From the NCBI RefSeq assembly GCF_002018365.1, contig NZ_MVKX01000001.1, forward strand, positions 237,178 to 301,177: a stretch of DNA of 64,000 nt, given 5' to 3'. Under the pieces are notes generated by a model that worked only from the letters and a program-made list of their open reading frames with translations, was not told where the DNA came from and searched no databases. Positions 36,405 through 47,033 of the stretch are shown here, piece by piece (position 1 is the first letter of the stretch; the number at the start of each line of letters is the position of its first letter). The translations under genes and the position numbers were made by a program. This DNA comes from Acinetobacter amyesii. GTDB taxonomy: Bacteria; Pseudomonadota; Gammaproteobacteria; Pseudomonadales; Moraxellaceae.

Positions 36405-37160
36405 TTATTTATTCTCAAACTGCTCTTGTTGAATCTGCTCTGAGGTCTTACCAAAACGACGTTCACGACCACCAAATACCGCTAGTGCGTCGTCAAATTC
36501 TTCAATGGTAAATTCAGGCCATAATGTCTGGGTAAAATAAAGTTCTGCATACGCAGCTTGCCAAAGCAAGAAGTTCGAGAGACGGAAATCACCACCTGTA
36601 CGAATTAACAAATCTACCGGAGGTAGATCACTTAAACTGACATATTGACCAAAGACTTCAGCATCCACTGCTTCAAGATCTATTTTGTTAGTTAAAACAT
36701 CTGCTGCAATTTGTTTTGCAGCCTGTGCCATATCCCACATACCACCGTAACTAATTGCAATAGTTAAAGTCATGCTGTCGAAATTAGCAGTCCTTTGTTC
36801 GGCTTGCAACATTAAGTCACGTAAGTTAGGAGATAAACGAGAACGATCACCAATAAAACGTAGGGAAATGTTAAATTTTTCCATACGTGGCAACTGCTCA
36901 TGAATGGTTTCTTCGAGAAGAGCCATCAACAAATCAACCTCAAACTGAGGACGATTCCAATTTTCACTCGAAAAAGCAAAAACGGTCAGTGCTTGGATAT
37001 TTCTTTTACGACAATGTTCAACGATGGGATCTAGGATGTCCTTTCCAGAACGATGCCCTTCACCTTTTTGCATTTGATTCTTTTTGGCAAAACGATTGTT
37101 GCCATCCATAATGATGGCAACATGTTTTGGAAGACGGGAAGTTTCTTCAGATGAGGTCAT
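36405..37160 (-). CDS. uppS: Undecaprenyl diphosphate synthase (cis-prenyltransferase)
   Basis: This 251-residue cytoplasmic enzyme builds the C55 lipid carrier used for peptidoglycan and surface polysaccharide synthesis. The catalytic Asp is in IIMDGNNRFAKKN near residue 18 (the common form is MDGNGRWA, so Asn-Arg-Phe is a mild variant). FAFSSENWNRP near 70 and RTGGDFRLSNFLLWQAAYAE near 195 are typical. It follows frr by 6 bases. Confidence 0.95.
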   Translation of the reverse strand: MTSSEETSRLPKHVAIIMDGNNRFAKKNQMQKGEGHRSGKDILDPIVEHCRKRNIQALTVFAFSSENWNRPQFEVDLLMALLEETIHEQLPRMEKFNISLRFIGDRSRLSPNLRDLMLQAEQRTANFDSMTLTIAISYGGMWDMAQAAKQIAADVLTNKIDLEAVDAEVFGQYVSLSDLPPVDLLIRTGGDFRLSNFLLWQAAYAELYFTQTLWPEFTIEEFDDALAVFGGRERRFGKTSEQIQQEQFENK

Positions 37161-37166
37161 TAAAAC

Positions 37167-37721
37167 TTAGACCTTCATCAATTCAGCTTCTTTTGCAGCC
37201 AGACGTTTTTCAACTTCAGCAACGAATTTGTCTGTGATTTTTTGAATGTCATCACCCGCACGACGCTCATCATCTTCAGAAATTTCTTTTTCTTTCAACA
37301 ATGCTTTGATATCACCCAAAACATCACGACGGATGTTACGGATCGCAACTTTTGCATTTTCAGCTTCGTTACGTGCAACTTTCTGCATGTCTTTACGTGT
37401 TTCTTCTGTTAATGCAGCCATAGGAACACGGATGGCATCAGCAGTAATCGGGTTTAAGCCCAAGTCAGATTCACGGATTGCTTTATCAATTGCAGCAACC
37501 ATAGAACGTTCAAAAGGCTGAACAAGCAAAGTACGAGAGTCTTCTACGCCCACGTTCGCAACTTGGTTTAATGGCACATCAGAGCCATAGTAAGGAACCA
37601 TAACACCATTTAAAATTGATGGGTGCGCGCGGCCTGTACGAACTTTGGCAAAACCATGCTCTAGAGAATCTAGAGATTTGTTCATACGGTCTTCTGCGTC
37701 TTTTTTAAGATCGTTAATCAT
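37167..37721 (-). CDS. frr: Ribosome recycling factor
   Basis: This 184-residue tRNA-shaped protein, with EF-G, splits ribosomes after termination. It starts [20 protein letters not shown], and the conserved [11 protein letters not shown] segment is near residue 28; a late [15 protein letters not shown] helix completes the family pattern. It stands between pyrH (79-base gap) and uppS. Confidence 0.97.
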   Translation of the reverse strand: MINDLKKDAEDRMNKSLDSLEHGFAKVRTGRAHPSILNGVMVPYYGSDVPLNQVANVGVEDSRTLLVQPFERSMVAAIDKAIRESDLGLNPITADAIRVPMAALTEETRKDMQKVARNEAENAKVAIRNIRRDVLGDIKALLKEKEISEDDERRAGDDIQKITDKFVAEVEKRLAAKEAELMKV

Positions 37722-37800
37722 GTGATCTTCCTTACTTAATTCGAAAAGATGTAAATTCTAAAATAGCTTGTAGTATAAAGAGCTTTAGGGCCCACGTACA

Positions 37801-38529
37801 TTAGTTCGTAACGTGAGTACCCTCTTTTTCACCCATTACCACTGAAAGTAATGAACCTGATTTGTTCATATCAAATACTTGAAGTGGAACGTTGTGGTCA
37901 CGGCACAAGCAGATCGCTGTTAAATCCATCACACCCAGTTTTTCATCTAAAACTTGGTCAAATGTTAATGCATCGTATTTCACTGCATCTTCAAATTTGC
38001 TTGGATCTTTGTTGTATACGCCATCAACCTTCGTCGCTTTAAGGATAAGATTGGCTTCAATCTCGATACCGCGTAAGCATGCTGCTGTATCTGTCGTAAA
38101 GAATGGGTTACCTGTACCTGCAACAAATACACAAACTTCGCCACGTGTTAAATGACGAATTGCATCACGGCTAGAATATGATTCAACTACAGCACCAATA
38201 GGTAAAGCTGACATTAGACGAGTTTTGATATTACGACGTACCAAAGCATCACGAAGTGCCAAACCGTTCATTACAGTGGCCAACATACCCATTTGATCAC
38301 CTGTTACACGACCAACCAAACCATCTTTTTGTAATTGGCTACCACGGTAAAGGTTACCACCGCCGACAACGATACCCACTTGAACACCTAAACCAACAAG
38401 GTGCGCAATTGCGAGTGACATTTGATCGAGCACTTGTGCATCGATACCCATCTCTTTATTGCCCGCTAAAGCTTCACCTGAAAGCTTAAGCAGGATGCGA
38501 CCAAAACGTGGTTTTTTAGAATCAAGCAT
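37801..38529 (-). CDS. pyrH: Uridylate kinase
   Basis: This 242-residue cytoplasmic hexamer phosphorylates UMP to UDP. Amino-acid-kinase motifs are visible: [10 protein letters not shown] near residue 14, [10 protein letters not shown] near 55, and the [16 protein letters not shown] block near 135. The ATG at 38529 is chosen because GGAG lies 6 bases upstream, while the adjacent ATG one codon earlier is too close. It is preceded by rimO rather than rpsB-tsf as in E. coli. Confidence 0.95.
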   Translation of the reverse strand: MLDSKKPRFGRILLKLSGEALAGNKEMGIDAQVLDQMSLAIAHLVGLGVQVGIVVGGGNLYRGSQLQKDGLVGRVTGDQMGMLATVMNGLALRDALVRRNIKTRLMSALPIGAVVESYSSRDAIRHLTRGEVCVFVAGTGNPFFTTDTAACLRGIEIEANLILKATKVDGVYNKDPSKFEDAVKYDALTFDQVLDEKLGVMDLTAICLCRDHNVPLQVFDMNKSGSLLSVVMGEKEGTHVTN

Positions 38530-38574
38530 CATCAACTCCGAATTATTTAATTTCAATTATTTTTAATGAATCGT

Positions 38575-39918
38575 TTAAGCAGACTTAACCGAGATCAGTT
38601 TTGCAAATAAGTCATATTCATCTGCATCTGTGATTTCTACTTCAAGCAAATCACCTGCTTTAATCACTGACTTATCGATATCTTCCACAAAAACATTACC
38701 ATCAATTTCAGGTGCATCTGCATAAGAACGCGCAACAGCAACTGGGAACTCTTCTTCAAGATCATCCACAAGTACTGTCATTTTCTGACCGATACGACTT
38801 TGCAATTTCGCAGCAGAGATTTCTTGCTGAACTTGCATGAAACGTTCATAACGCTCTTGTTTGATTTCTTCAGGCACATGATCTGGCAAATCATTTGCAG
38901 TCGCGCCTTCAACTGGTGAGTAAGTAAAACAACCCACACGATCAAGCTGCGCTTCTTTTAACCAATTAAGCAACATTTGGAAGTCTTCTTCAGTTTCACC
39001 CGGGAAGCCCACAACAAATGTAGAACGAATCACAAGATCAGGACATTTCTCACGCCAAACTTTTAAACGCTCCAGTGTATTTTCACTGTGCGCAGGACGT
39101 TTCATGAGTTTTAAAATCTTAGGACTTGCATGTTGGAATGGAATATCCAAATACGGCAGGATTTTGCCTTGTGCCATTAAGTCAATCACAGCATCTACAT
39201 GTGGATATGGATATACATAGTGCAAACGCACCCAGATACCCAATTGACCCAAGGCTTCACACATGTCATAGAATTTGGTTTTAACGGGCTGACCGTTCCA
39301 GAAGTCCAATTTGTATTTGGTGTCTACGCCATAAGCCGATGTATCTTGAGAAATCACAAGGACTTCTTTTACGCCTGCTTTTTTCAGCGCTTGAGCTTCA
39401 GTCAATACTGAACCTACTGGACGAGAAACCAAATCACCACGCATACTTGGGATGATGCAGAATGTGCAACGGTGGTTACAACCTTCTGAAATCTTCAAAT
39501 AAGCATAATGTTTTGGTGTTAATCGAATACCTTGCTCAGGGACTAGATCAATAAACGGATTGTGTTTTGGTGGCTCAGGCACGTATTCGTGCACAGCTTC
39601 CATCACTTCTTGATATGCCGCAGCACCTGTCACTTTTAAGACATTTGGGTGCATTTGGCGAATTTTGTCTTCGTCTTTACCTAAACAACCAGTCACAATT
39701 ACGCGACCGTTTGAACTCATCGCTTCGCCGATGGCATCTAGCGACTCTTGTACTGCAGATTCAATAAAACCACAGGTATTTACAACTACTAAATCTGCAC
39801 CATCATAATCTGATGCTACATCATAACCTTCAGTCTTTAACTGAGTTAAAATTCGTTCGGAATCTACCAATGCCTTAGGACAACCTAAAGAAACAAAACC
39901 GACTTTGGGGGATTTCAT
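38575..39918 (-). CDS. rimO: Ribosomal protein S12 methylthiotransferase
   Basis: This 447-residue radical-SAM enzyme methylthiolates Asp89 of ribosomal protein S12. An N-terminal cluster-binding domain with [10 protein letters not shown] near residue 13 and two further Cys precedes the radical-SAM motif [11 protein letters not shown] near 146 and a C-terminal TRAM domain. The ATG at 39918 is used because it places the first Cys at the usual distance; five residues of an alternative start carry no signal. It is divergent from ntrB. Confidence 0.96.
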   Translation of the reverse strand: MKSPKVGFVSLGCPKALVDSERILTQLKTEGYDVASDYDGADLVVVNTCGFIESAVQESLDAIGEAMSSNGRVIVTGCLGKDEDKIRQMHPNVLKVTGAAAYQEVMEAVHEYVPEPPKHNPFIDLVPEQGIRLTPKHYAYLKISEGCNHRCTFCIIPSMRGDLVSRPVGSVLTEAQALKKAGVKEVLVISQDTSAYGVDTKYKLDFWNGQPVKTKFYDMCEALGQLGIWVRLHYVYPYPHVDAVIDLMAQGKILPYLDIPFQHASPKILKLMKRPAHSENTLERLKVWREKCPDLVIRSTFVVGFPGETEEDFQMLLNWLKEAQLDRVGCFTYSPVEGATANDLPDHVPEEIKQERYERFMQVQQEISAAKLQSRIGQKMTVLVDDLEEEFPVAVARSYADAPEIDGNVFVEDIDKSVIKAGDLLEVEITDADEYDLFAKLISVKSA

Positions 39919-39999
39919 GAATCTGCGCTCCACTATAATCCGCGTATTGTATGTCTTTTCAAAACATAAAAACAGGTGAAAAGGCCACTCTTTATATCA

Positions 40000-40016
40000 C
40001 GCACCAAAATAATGCT
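40000..40016 (+). promoter_or_regulatory. NtrC-like binding site, weaker copy
   Basis: CGCACCAAAATAATGCT matches 11 of 17 bases of the classical NtrC site TGCACCATATTGGTGCA. It lies 42 bases (about four helical turns) upstream of the stronger copy. Confidence 0.45.
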
Positions 40017-40041
40017 ATAAATTCATCCATATAATTTCACT

Positions 40042-40058
40042 TGCACCATTTTAATGCA
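40042..40058 (+). promoter_or_regulatory. NtrC-like binding site, stronger copy
   Basis: TGCACCATTTTAATGCA matches 14 of 17 bases of the NtrC consensus TGCACCATATTGGTGCA. It lies about 108 bases upstream of the sigma-54 promoter start element, the usual enhancer distance. Confidence 0.6.
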
Positions 40059-40165
40059 TTTTAGATTTACAGCCTGTTTTTAATCGGCTATACACTTTAT
40101 TTAAAGTCTTAAATAAGCGCATTTATTCAAATAAGCATCAAAACTTAGCGTATTTCTCAAATAGT

Positions 40166-40181
40166 TGGCTTATATCTTGCA
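40166..40181 (+). promoter_or_regulatory. Sigma-54 promoter of ntrBC
   Basis: TGGCTTATATCTTGCA fits the -24/-12 pattern TGGCACG-N4-TTGCW with conserved GG and TTGC at exact spacing. Transcription would start near 40192, about 80 bases before ntrB. Confidence 0.6.
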
Positions 40182-40270
40182 TAACTTGCATCAATTCGAA
40201 CCTTATTAGATTGAACGATTTGCTTTATGAAGATGCCATTGCGCCATTTTAAGACAGGAACCTCTCGCTA

Positions 40271-41377
40271 ATGGATCAGACTATGACGATTGATTACCGG
40301 CTTTTAGTGGATAATTTAACCACTGCCATTTTATTGGTCGATAGCAACCTGAATATTTTTTATTTAAATTCATCTTGTGAAGCGCTTTTTGACATCAGCT
40401 TACTCCGTGCATCAGGTCAGCCTGTATTAAATTTACTCCATATGCCCGATGATGAGTTCAATACGCATGATGCATTAATGAATACACTAACTTCTGGTCA
40501 GCACTATACGCGCCGAGAAGCAACGATTAATGTCAACTTTAAAGACATACATGTTGATTACACCGTATCACAACTCAACTCTGGTAAACCCTACCACCCG
40601 TTGCTATTGATTGAGCTGAATCAAATCGACCGGATGTTGAAAATCTCTAAAGAAGAAAACCTGATTCAACAACATCAAGTCGCACGACAACTGATTCGTG
40701 GTGTTGCCCATGAAATTAAAAATCCTCTCGGTGGTATCCGTGGGGCGACACAACTTTTAGCACGTAGTTTGAACGATCCAAAATACAGCGAATTCACCGA
40801 CATTATTATTAGTGAAGTGGATCGATTACGTAATCTTGCTGACACTATGCTTGGTTCAAGACAATTACCAAGTTACGAACCAGTCAATGTGCATGAACCA
40901 CTTGAACGTGTCCGTTCACTGATCGTCAACCAAACCAAGAAGAAAATTAAAATCACCCGTGATTACGACCTTTCTTTACCAGATGTTCTGGCAGATCGTG
41001 ATCAATTGATTCAGGTGATGCTGAATATCAGTGTCAATGCCGTTCAGGCGATGACAGAAAATAAAGAGTTCTTTGTTGAGCATCAACCAGAACTCACTTT
41101 GCGCACACGTATTCAACGTTTAGTCACCATCAACGGTGTATTAAAACGTTCTGCGGTACGCATTGACATCGAGGACAATGGACCGGGTGTCCCACAAGAA
41201 ATATTAGAATCCGTATTTTACCCTTTAGTGACAGGACGAGCAAAAGGCACAGGTCTCGGCCTAAGCATTGCACAAAATATTATGCATCAACATAACGGAA
41301 TGATTGAATGCCAATCAGTTCCTGGAAAAACAGTATTTAGCCTATATTTACCTTGGGAGTCAGATCATGTCGCGTAA
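40271..41377 (+). CDS. ntrB: Nitrogen regulation sensor kinase NtrB
   Basis: This 368-residue soluble histidine kinase phosphorylates NtrC under nitrogen limitation and is controlled by PII. It has a PAS domain (about residues 10-120), a HisKA domain with the phospho-acceptor in RGVAHEIKNPLGG (His147), and an ATPase domain with NISVNAVQAM, EDNGPG and GTGLGLSIAQ. It overlaps ntrC by 11 bases. glnA is not adjacent, so the pair is driven from its own promoter upstream. Confidence 0.95.
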   Translation: MDQTMTIDYRLLVDNLTTAILLVDSNLNIFYLNSSCEALFDISLLRASGQPVLNLLHMPDDEFNTHDALMNTLTSGQHYTRREATINVNFKDIHVDYTVSQLNSGKPYHPLLLIELNQIDRMLKISKEENLIQQHQVARQLIRGVAHEIKNPLGGIRGATQLLARSLNDPKYSEFTDIIISEVDRLRNLADTMLGSRQLPSYEPVNVHEPLERVRSLIVNQTKKKIKITRDYDLSLPDVLADRDQLIQVMLNISVNAVQAMTENKEFFVEHQPELTLRTRIQRLVTINGVLKRSAVRIDIEDNGPGVPQEILESVFYPLVTGRAKGTGLGLSIAQNIMHQHNGMIECQSVPGKTVFSLYLPWESDHVA

Positions 41378-42842
41378 TAAGATTTGGGTCATCGATGATG
41401 ATCGCGCCATGCGTTGGGTGCTGGAAAAAACATTCAAAGAAGAAGGTTTTGATGTTACCAGTTTTGAAGAAGCACAATCCGCTTTAGATCAGTTAAGTGT
41501 CGATGCGCCAGATGTTATTTTGACAGACATCCGTATGCCGGGTATTGATGGACTGACCTTTTTAGGTAAAGTCAAAGGCAACTACCCTGACTTACCTGTA
41601 ATTATCATGACCGCACATTCAGATTTAGAATCTGCTGTGTCGAGCTATCAAACGGGTGCTTTTGAATATCTACCAAAACCTTTTGATATTGATGAAGCTT
41701 TAGCACTTGTAAACCGTGCAATTTTGCATATTGCCAAATTACAACAACAAGAATCTGCTAAAACCGTTCAACCGATTCAATCCACTGAGATTATTGGTGA
41801 ATCACCTGCTATGCAGGAAGTCTTCCGTGCCATTGGCCGTCTTTCTCAATCACACATTACTGTATTAATTAATGGTGAATCAGGCACGGGTAAAGAATTG
41901 GTTGCGCATGCGTTGCACAAACACTCACCACGTGGCAACAAACCTTTTATTGCGCTCAATATGGCGGCAATTCCAAAAGATTTGATCGAAACTGAATTAT
42001 TTGGTCATGAAAAAGGCGCGTTCACCGGTGCCAACACACAGCGTCAAGGCCGTTTCGAACAAGCCAATGGCGGAACACTTTTCCTTGATGAAATTGGCGA
42101 CATGCCATTTGAAACCCAAACACGTTTACTGCGTGTTTTAGCGGATGGCGAATTCTACCGTGTCGGTGGTCACATCCCAGTCAAAGTGGATGTCCGTATC
42201 GTTGCAGCAACGCACCAAGACTTAGAAAAGTTAGTACATGAAGGTCGCTTCCGTGAAGACTTGTACCACCGTCTAAACGTCATTCGTATTCATATTCCAA
42301 AACTTGCACATCGAAGTGAAGATATTCCGATGCTTGCACAACACTTCCTAGCAAGTGCAGGCAAAGAACTTGGGGTAAGCCCAAAAATTCTGCGTCCTGA
42401 AACGCAGGAATACATGCAAAAGCTGCCGTGGCAAGGCAATGTGCGTCAGCTCGAAAATACCTGTCGCTGGTTAACGGTCATGATCACGGGCCGTGAAGTT
42501 TATCCAGAAGATTTACCGTCTGAATTAAAACAGATTCCAATTCAAGGCACAGATGGCAATCCTGCTACGCAAGGAATTGATCGCATCGGTGTGCATCATT
42601 GGGATGAGCTACTTGGTCAATGGGCAGTACAAAAACTGAAAAACGGTGAGATGAAAATTCTCGACATTGCTACACCAATGTTTGAACGCACCCTCATCAA
42701 TGCTGCACTACAGCAAACACGTGGGCGTAAGCGCCATGCTGCAGAACTTTTAGGTTGGGGTCGTAATACCTTAACCCGTAAACTTAAAGAACTCGGTATG
42801 GACAGTGCCGAAGATGATGTCGAAGAAGAATTAGAAAGTTAA
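41367..42842 (+). CDS. ntrC: Nitrogen response regulator NtrC
   Basis: This 491-residue sigma-54 enhancer-binding protein activates nitrogen-scavenging genes. The receiver domain has Asp54 in LTDIRMPGID. The AAA+ domain (about 150-380) has Walker A GESGTGKE, the sigma-54-contact motif GAFTGA and GGTLFLDEIGDM. The Fis-type helix-turn-helix is at the C terminus (RKRHAAELLGWGRNTLTRKL). The ATG at 41367 is used because the receiver domain begins immediately; the longer frame runs back into ntrB. Confidence 0.96.
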   Translation: MSRNKIWVIDDDRAMRWVLEKTFKEEGFDVTSFEEAQSALDQLSVDAPDVILTDIRMPGIDGLTFLGKVKGNYPDLPVIIMTAHSDLESAVSSYQTGAFEYLPKPFDIDEALALVNRAILHIAKLQQQESAKTVQPIQSTEIIGESPAMQEVFRAIGRLSQSHITVLINGESGTGKELVAHALHKHSPRGNKPFIALNMAAIPKDLIETELFGHEKGAFTGANTQRQGRFEQANGGTLFLDEIGDMPFETQTRLLRVLADGEFYRVGGHIPVKVDVRIVAATHQDLEKLVHEGRFREDLYHRLNVIRIHIPKLAHRSEDIPMLAQHFLASAGKELGVSPKILRPETQEYMQKLPWQGNVRQLENTCRWLTVMITGREVYPEDLPSELKQIPIQGTDGNPATQGIDRIGVHHWDELLGQWAVQKLKNGEMKILDIATPMFERTLINAALQQTRGRKRHAAELLGWGRNTLTRKLKELGMDSAEDDVEEELES

Positions 42843-42858
42843 TTTTCTGATTTACATT

Positions 42859-42890
42859 AAAAAAGCCAGTCACTTGACTGGCTTTTTTAT
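42859..42890. terminator. Terminator after ntrC
   Basis: AAAAAAGCCAGTCA and TGACTGGCTTTTTT arms make a near-perfect stem, followed by a T tract. It lies between convergent genes. Confidence 0.92.
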
Positions 42891-42911
42891 TTTAGATTTT
42901 TTAGCAATATT

Positions 42912-43238
42912 TTATGCCGTAAAGCCGACATAGCGTGAATAACCTTCCACCCCTAAATCAGACTTATAAATCAGAAACTCAGGGAAGCTCGAGGCGGTAA
43001 TTTCAGTAAACATATGATACTGATCATCATTGGCATGCAAGTCATCGACTGTATGCTGCATGGTTTGCTCAAATTCATCTGTAATAAACTCAAAACCAAT
43101 ATCCATTGCAATAAACAGCACATGCTCACATGGCTGTACATACTGCTCTTCTGACCAATCAATCACTTGCTGCTGGCAATGTGGACACTGAATGTTATCT
43201 AAAGGAGAAATATCAAGTTCGATCAATTGATAAGACAT
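42912..43238 (-). CDS. Small CxxC protein of unknown function
   Basis: I do not recognise a family. The product is 108 residues from the ATG at 43238; two earlier starts (43256, 43271) are possible since none has a good ribosome-binding site. It has CPHC near residue 17 and CEH near 36, suggesting a metal-binding knuckle, and a compact acidic core with many aromatic residues. It is cytoplasmic by composition. It is convergent with ntrC and downstream of the MFS transporter gene, from which a terminator separates it. Confidence 0.65.
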   Translation of the reverse strand: MSYQLIELDISPLDNIQCPHCQQQVIDWSEEQYVQPCEHVLFIAMDIGFEFITDEFEQTMQHTVDDLHANDDQYHMFTEITASSFPEFLIYKSDLGVEGYSRYVGFTA

Positions 43239-43312
43239 AGAAGTAAATTTATTCATGAATATTAGATTCATTCTAACAAAACTTAGTTTCAGCTAAAGAT
43301 ATTTATTCAATA

Positions 43313-43336
43313 AAAAAGGAGCCGTAGCTCCTTTAA
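43313..43336 (-). terminator. Terminator of the MFS transporter gene
   Basis: AAAGGAGC and GCTCCTTT arms close a short loop; on the minus strand the stem is followed by a run of T. Confidence 0.8.
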
Positions 43337-43352
43337 ATATGACTGATTTCGA

Positions 43353-44558
43353 TTATTTCTTGAGGGATGACTTATAGGCTGACAATGCAGCCACCGCGAT
43401 AGCCGACAAAGCAATACCCGGCGCACTTGCAATTAAAATACCTGTCGTTCCTAGACCTAGCGCCAAAATCTTGCCTGTAAGTAATGGACCTGTCATTGCA
43501 CCCAAACGCCCCCATGAGATTGCACTTCCCACACCTGTCACTTTCCCAGCTGGTGTATAGAAAATTGGTGAGATTCCATACAAAATCGATTGACCACCTG
43601 TAGAGAAAATCCCGCCCATGATGCCTGCTGCGATGAGTACAGGAATGGAATTTGTTGTAAACAGCACAAACAATGCCACAAACAAACCTGAATAGATAAT
43701 CACTGCCATTTGCCATAATTTTAGGCGATCAAGTAAGTAGCCTAAACCCAGCGTACCAATCACTGCGCCCACTTGGAACATCAACATGATCATGAAAGCT
43801 TGTTGCTTTTCCAACCCTTGTTCCATAAGCAAGTTAGGCAACCAACTGATCAGAATATAGTTCACCATTAAGGTAAAGAAGAAGCTTAACCAAAGCGGCA
43901 ATGTATATTTATAACGCTGTTCAGCAAAAAGGATTTGCCCCATCGCTGGAACCGCTTCTTTGCTTTCAGCCTGAACTTTTTCAGTACGCTTATCTTTTAA
44001 GATAATCGCCATGAATGGAATCAGGATTAAAGGCGTCAAACCACCAATTAAAAACAGTGTATGCCAAGAGATATCTTTAAAGATAATACCCAAGCCAGCA
44101 ACAAAGATTGCACCTACAGGTAAGCCACAGTACATCAAGCTATTTAAACGCCCACGGTTAGCATCCGTCGCTTCATCTCCCACCACCGAGATCATCGTTG
44201 GCATCGCAGCGCCCAAACCTAAACCTGTAAAGAATCGTGCGATATATAAAATTTCAATGCTTGGTGCAACTGCCGTGATCGACATAAATACACCGAAGAT
44301 AAAAATCGACAACATCAGGACTTTCTTCTGTCCCAAATAGTCAGCGACACGCCCCCCAAAGAACGCGCCAAATAACATACCAAACACACCTAAGCTAAAC
44401 ACATAGCCCATTTGCACTTGATCTAAGGAAAATGTCGCTGCGATTCCTTTTGCTGCGATACCGGGCGCTTGCAGGTCAAAACCTTCAAAAAATGCTACCC
44501 AGAAACACAAAAATACCGTTAGAAATTTTTGCATTTTTCCCGATTGTTGATTTGCCAT
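43353..44558 (-). CDS. MFS transporter, MhpT-like aromatic acid importer
   Basis: This 401-residue twelve-helix major facilitator protein resembles the AAHS group, most closely MhpT (3-(3-hydroxyphenyl)propionate transporter): EGFDLQAPGIAAKGIAATF near residue 25, GGRVADYLGQKKVL near 70, and GLGLGAAMPTMIS near 112. The aspartate in the first helix and the DRxGRR-type loop support proton symport. No aromatic catabolic gene lies next to it, so the substrate is a guess. Its own terminator follows. Confidence 0.85.
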   Translation of the reverse strand: MANQQSGKMQKFLTVFLCFWVAFFEGFDLQAPGIAAKGIAATFSLDQVQMGYVFSLGVFGMLFGAFFGGRVADYLGQKKVLMLSIFIFGVFMSITAVAPSIEILYIARFFTGLGLGAAMPTMISVVGDEATDANRGRLNSLMYCGLPVGAIFVAGLGIIFKDISWHTLFLIGGLTPLILIPFMAIILKDKRTEKVQAESKEAVPAMGQILFAEQRYKYTLPLWLSFFFTLMVNYILISWLPNLLMEQGLEKQQAFMIMLMFQVGAVIGTLGLGYLLDRLKLWQMAVIIYSGLFVALFVLFTTNSIPVLIAAGIMGGIFSTGGQSILYGISPIFYTPAGKVTGVGSAISWGRLGAMTGPLLTGKILALGLGTTGILIASAPGIALSAIAVAALSAYKSSLKK

Positions 44559-44899
44559 AATCGAACTCCATTCATGTAGCGTAAACTCACTTGTACGCCA
44601 TGCCCTGAAGTTTCGGCTTTATTGGGTAGAATAAATACCACTACAAAGGTCGGAATTCACACGACCAAAAGCCCACCATTAAGACTTAAAACTTTGTATA
44701 CCAATAGTTTTTAGATCTTATTTTTTGTATTTATAATTCATTATCAATCACTTAAGTTTATGAAAGATTTTAATAATCAAACCATAGCTAAAACTAATGA
44801 TGATCAAAATATTCTTTTAATCCGATCAAATACCAACAGCCAATAATTTTTAAGCAATAAAAAACCCGCATCTAGCGGGTTTTTCTTTCAGCTGAAAAA
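44559..44899. other. Gap between the MFS gene and mnmG
   Basis: No gene is seen in 341 bases. The right end holds the mnmG terminator. A short dyad GGTCG with CGACC at 44649-44667 and a GTATAC-centred half-palindrome near 44697 could be operators for the MFS gene. I cannot assign a regulator. Confidence 0.4.
44859..44885 (-). terminator. mnmG terminator
   Basis: AAAAACCCGC and GCGGGTTTTT arms close a 5-base loop. It sits just past the mnmG stop codon on the minus strand. Confidence 0.88.
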
Positions 44900-46780
44900 T
44901 TATGCAGATTTTTTCGCTTGGTTATTCTTACGGATGGTAATCATCACCAATTGAACAGCCGCAGGTGTAACACCCGGAATACGGCTTGCTTGTGCCAATG
45001 TTTCAGGCAATACATTTTTCAGCTTCATGGTGATTTCACGTGAAAGACCAGAAACGACATCGTAATCAAAATCAGCAGGAATACGTGTATCTTCCAAACG
45101 TTTCATTTGCGCAACGTCTTCTTGCTGACGGTTAATATAACCCGCATATTTCACAGCAATTTCAATTTGCTCTCCAACAAATGCTGAAACTTCTGAACCC
45201 GTCAATTCAGCAATTTGTGAGAAGTTGATATTTGGACGTTTGAGCAAATCAATTGCATTAGTTTCTTTTGACAGGTCATCACCAGTCATTTCAACGAATT
45301 TTTTGCCTAATGGATTGTTTGGTGCTGCCCAAAGGTGTTGTAAACGACCTTTTTCAGTTTCAACCGCTTCCATTTTTTGGCAGAACGAATCCCAACGCGC
45401 ATCATCTACCAGACCCATTTCACGACCAATGGCAGTTAAACGCTGATCCGCATTGTCTTCACGTAGCATCAAACGGTATTCCGCACGTGAGGTAAACATG
45501 CGGTACGGTTCTTTGGTACCTAATGTAATTAAATCATCAACCAACACGCCCATGTACGCTTCATCACGTTTTGGTGTCCATTGCTCTTGATCCCATGCAC
45601 GACGTGCTGCGTTTAAGCCTGCAAGCAAACCTTGCGCACCCGCTTCTTCATAACCCGTTGTACCGTTAATTTGACCTGCAAAATACAGGTTATTAATCGA
45701 TTTGGTTTCTAAAGAGAATTTCAATGATTGTGGGTTGAAATAATCGTACTCAATCGCATAACCCGGACGCAAAATGTGCGCATTTTCCATACCACGAATC
45801 GAGCGAACCAATTCAAACTGAACATCGAATGGTAAAGAAGTTGAAATACCGTTTGGATAAAGCTCATGTGTGTCCAAACCTTCAGGTTCCAAGAACACTT
45901 GATGCGAATCTTTATCGGCAAATTTGTGAATTTTATCTTCAATCGATGGGCAGTAACGTGGACCCACACCTTCAATCACACCAGTATACATTGGTGAACG
46001 GTCTAAGCCGCCACGAATGATATCGTGAGTTTTCTCGTTGGTATGTGTGATATAGCAATTGATTTGCTCAGGATGCATCGACGCATCCCCCATGAACGAC
46101 ATAGTCGGAGATGGGAAATCACCCGGCTGTGGCGTCATCACAGAGAAATCAACTGAACGTGCATCGATACGTGGTGGTGTACCAGTTTTTAAACGACCTA
46201 CAGGTAAGTTCAATTCACGAAGGCGCGCAGCCAATGAAATTGAAGGAGGATCGCCCGCACGACCGCCTGAAGCATTATTTAGACCTACGTGGATCACACC
46301 ACCCAAGAATGTACCTGTAGTTAATACAACAGTTTTCGCATCAAAGCGAATACCCATCTGAGTAACCACACCTTTTACAGTGTCGCCCTCAACGATTAAA
46401 TCGTCAGCTGCTTGTTGGAAAATATCCAAGTTCGCTTGATTTTCTAAGGTTTCACGAATCGCAGCTTTATAACGAATACGGTCAGCCTGCGCACGAGTCG
46501 CACGAACAGCCGCACCTTTACGTGAGTTTAAAATACGGAATTGAATACCGCCTTTGTCGGCAGCCAATGCCATTGCACCGCCAAGCGCATCAATTTCACG
46601 GACTAAATGTGATTTACCAATACCACCAATGGCTGGGTTACAGCTCATCTGCCCTAAAGTCTCAATATTATGAGTTAAGAGTAAAGTCTGTCGACCCATA
46701 CGTGCCGCAGCAAGAGCTGCCTCAGTACCCGCGTGACCGCCGCCGATAACAATGACATCGTAAACTTTAGGATAATGCAT
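44900..46780 (-). CDS. mnmG: tRNA uridine-5-carboxymethylaminomethyl modification enzyme
   Basis: This 626-residue FAD enzyme, with MnmE, modifies the wobble uridine of several tRNAs. The FAD motif [20 protein letters not shown] is near residue 9, followed by the conserved [20 protein letters not shown] near 47 and the late [12 protein letters not shown] block near 170. The length is normal for the GidA family. Confidence 0.97.
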   Translation of the reverse strand: MHYPKVYDVIVIGGGHAGTEAALAAARMGRQTLLLTHNIETLGQMSCNPAIGGIGKSHLVREIDALGGAMALAADKGGIQFRILNSRKGAAVRATRAQADRIRYKAAIRETLENQANLDIFQQAADDLIVEGDTVKGVVTQMGIRFDAKTVVLTTGTFLGGVIHVGLNNASGGRAGDPPSISLAARLRELNLPVGRLKTGTPPRIDARSVDFSVMTPQPGDFPSPTMSFMGDASMHPEQINCYITHTNEKTHDIIRGGLDRSPMYTGVIEGVGPRYCPSIEDKIHKFADKDSHQVFLEPEGLDTHELYPNGISTSLPFDVQFELVRSIRGMENAHILRPGYAIEYDYFNPQSLKFSLETKSINNLYFAGQINGTTGYEEAGAQGLLAGLNAARRAWDQEQWTPKRDEAYMGVLVDDLITLGTKEPYRMFTSRAEYRLMLREDNADQRLTAIGREMGLVDDARWDSFCQKMEAVETEKGRLQHLWAAPNNPLGKKFVEMTGDDLSKETNAIDLLKRPNINFSQIAELTGSEVSAFVGEQIEIAVKYAGYINRQQEDVAQMKRLEDTRIPADFDYDVVSGLSREITMKLKNVLPETLAQASRIPGVTPAAVQLVMITIRKNNQAKKSA

Positions 46781-47033
46781 AGTGGTAAAGGAGATTAAAA
46801 AAGGATGACGGAAGATTATAGCAAAAATTCACCGATAAGTTGACTGATTAACTCGATTTTATTGTTATTGACTACTGTTTTATGCCTATATATTTCTTTA
46901 TGAACATACATACTTTGCATATTCCACATAAAAATATACATTTCTCAAGCAAATGTTACTCGAAGATTGTTGTTTTATTCTGATGATTTTTTATTCTGTT
47001 ATAGATCCCATGAGAATCATAAGGACTATAAGC

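Larger units (their letters stand above)
39919..40270. other. rimO-ntrB divergent region
   Basis: This non-coding stretch of 352 bases between divergent starts is AT-rich. It holds the NtrC-like sites and the sigma-54 promoter listed separately; no RNA gene or open reading frame is seen. Confidence 0.6.

Noticed and set aside
44640..44710. Operator-like dyads before the MFS transporter gene
   Set aside because: Arms of only five bases and one half-palindrome are too short in AT-rich DNA to assign a regulator.
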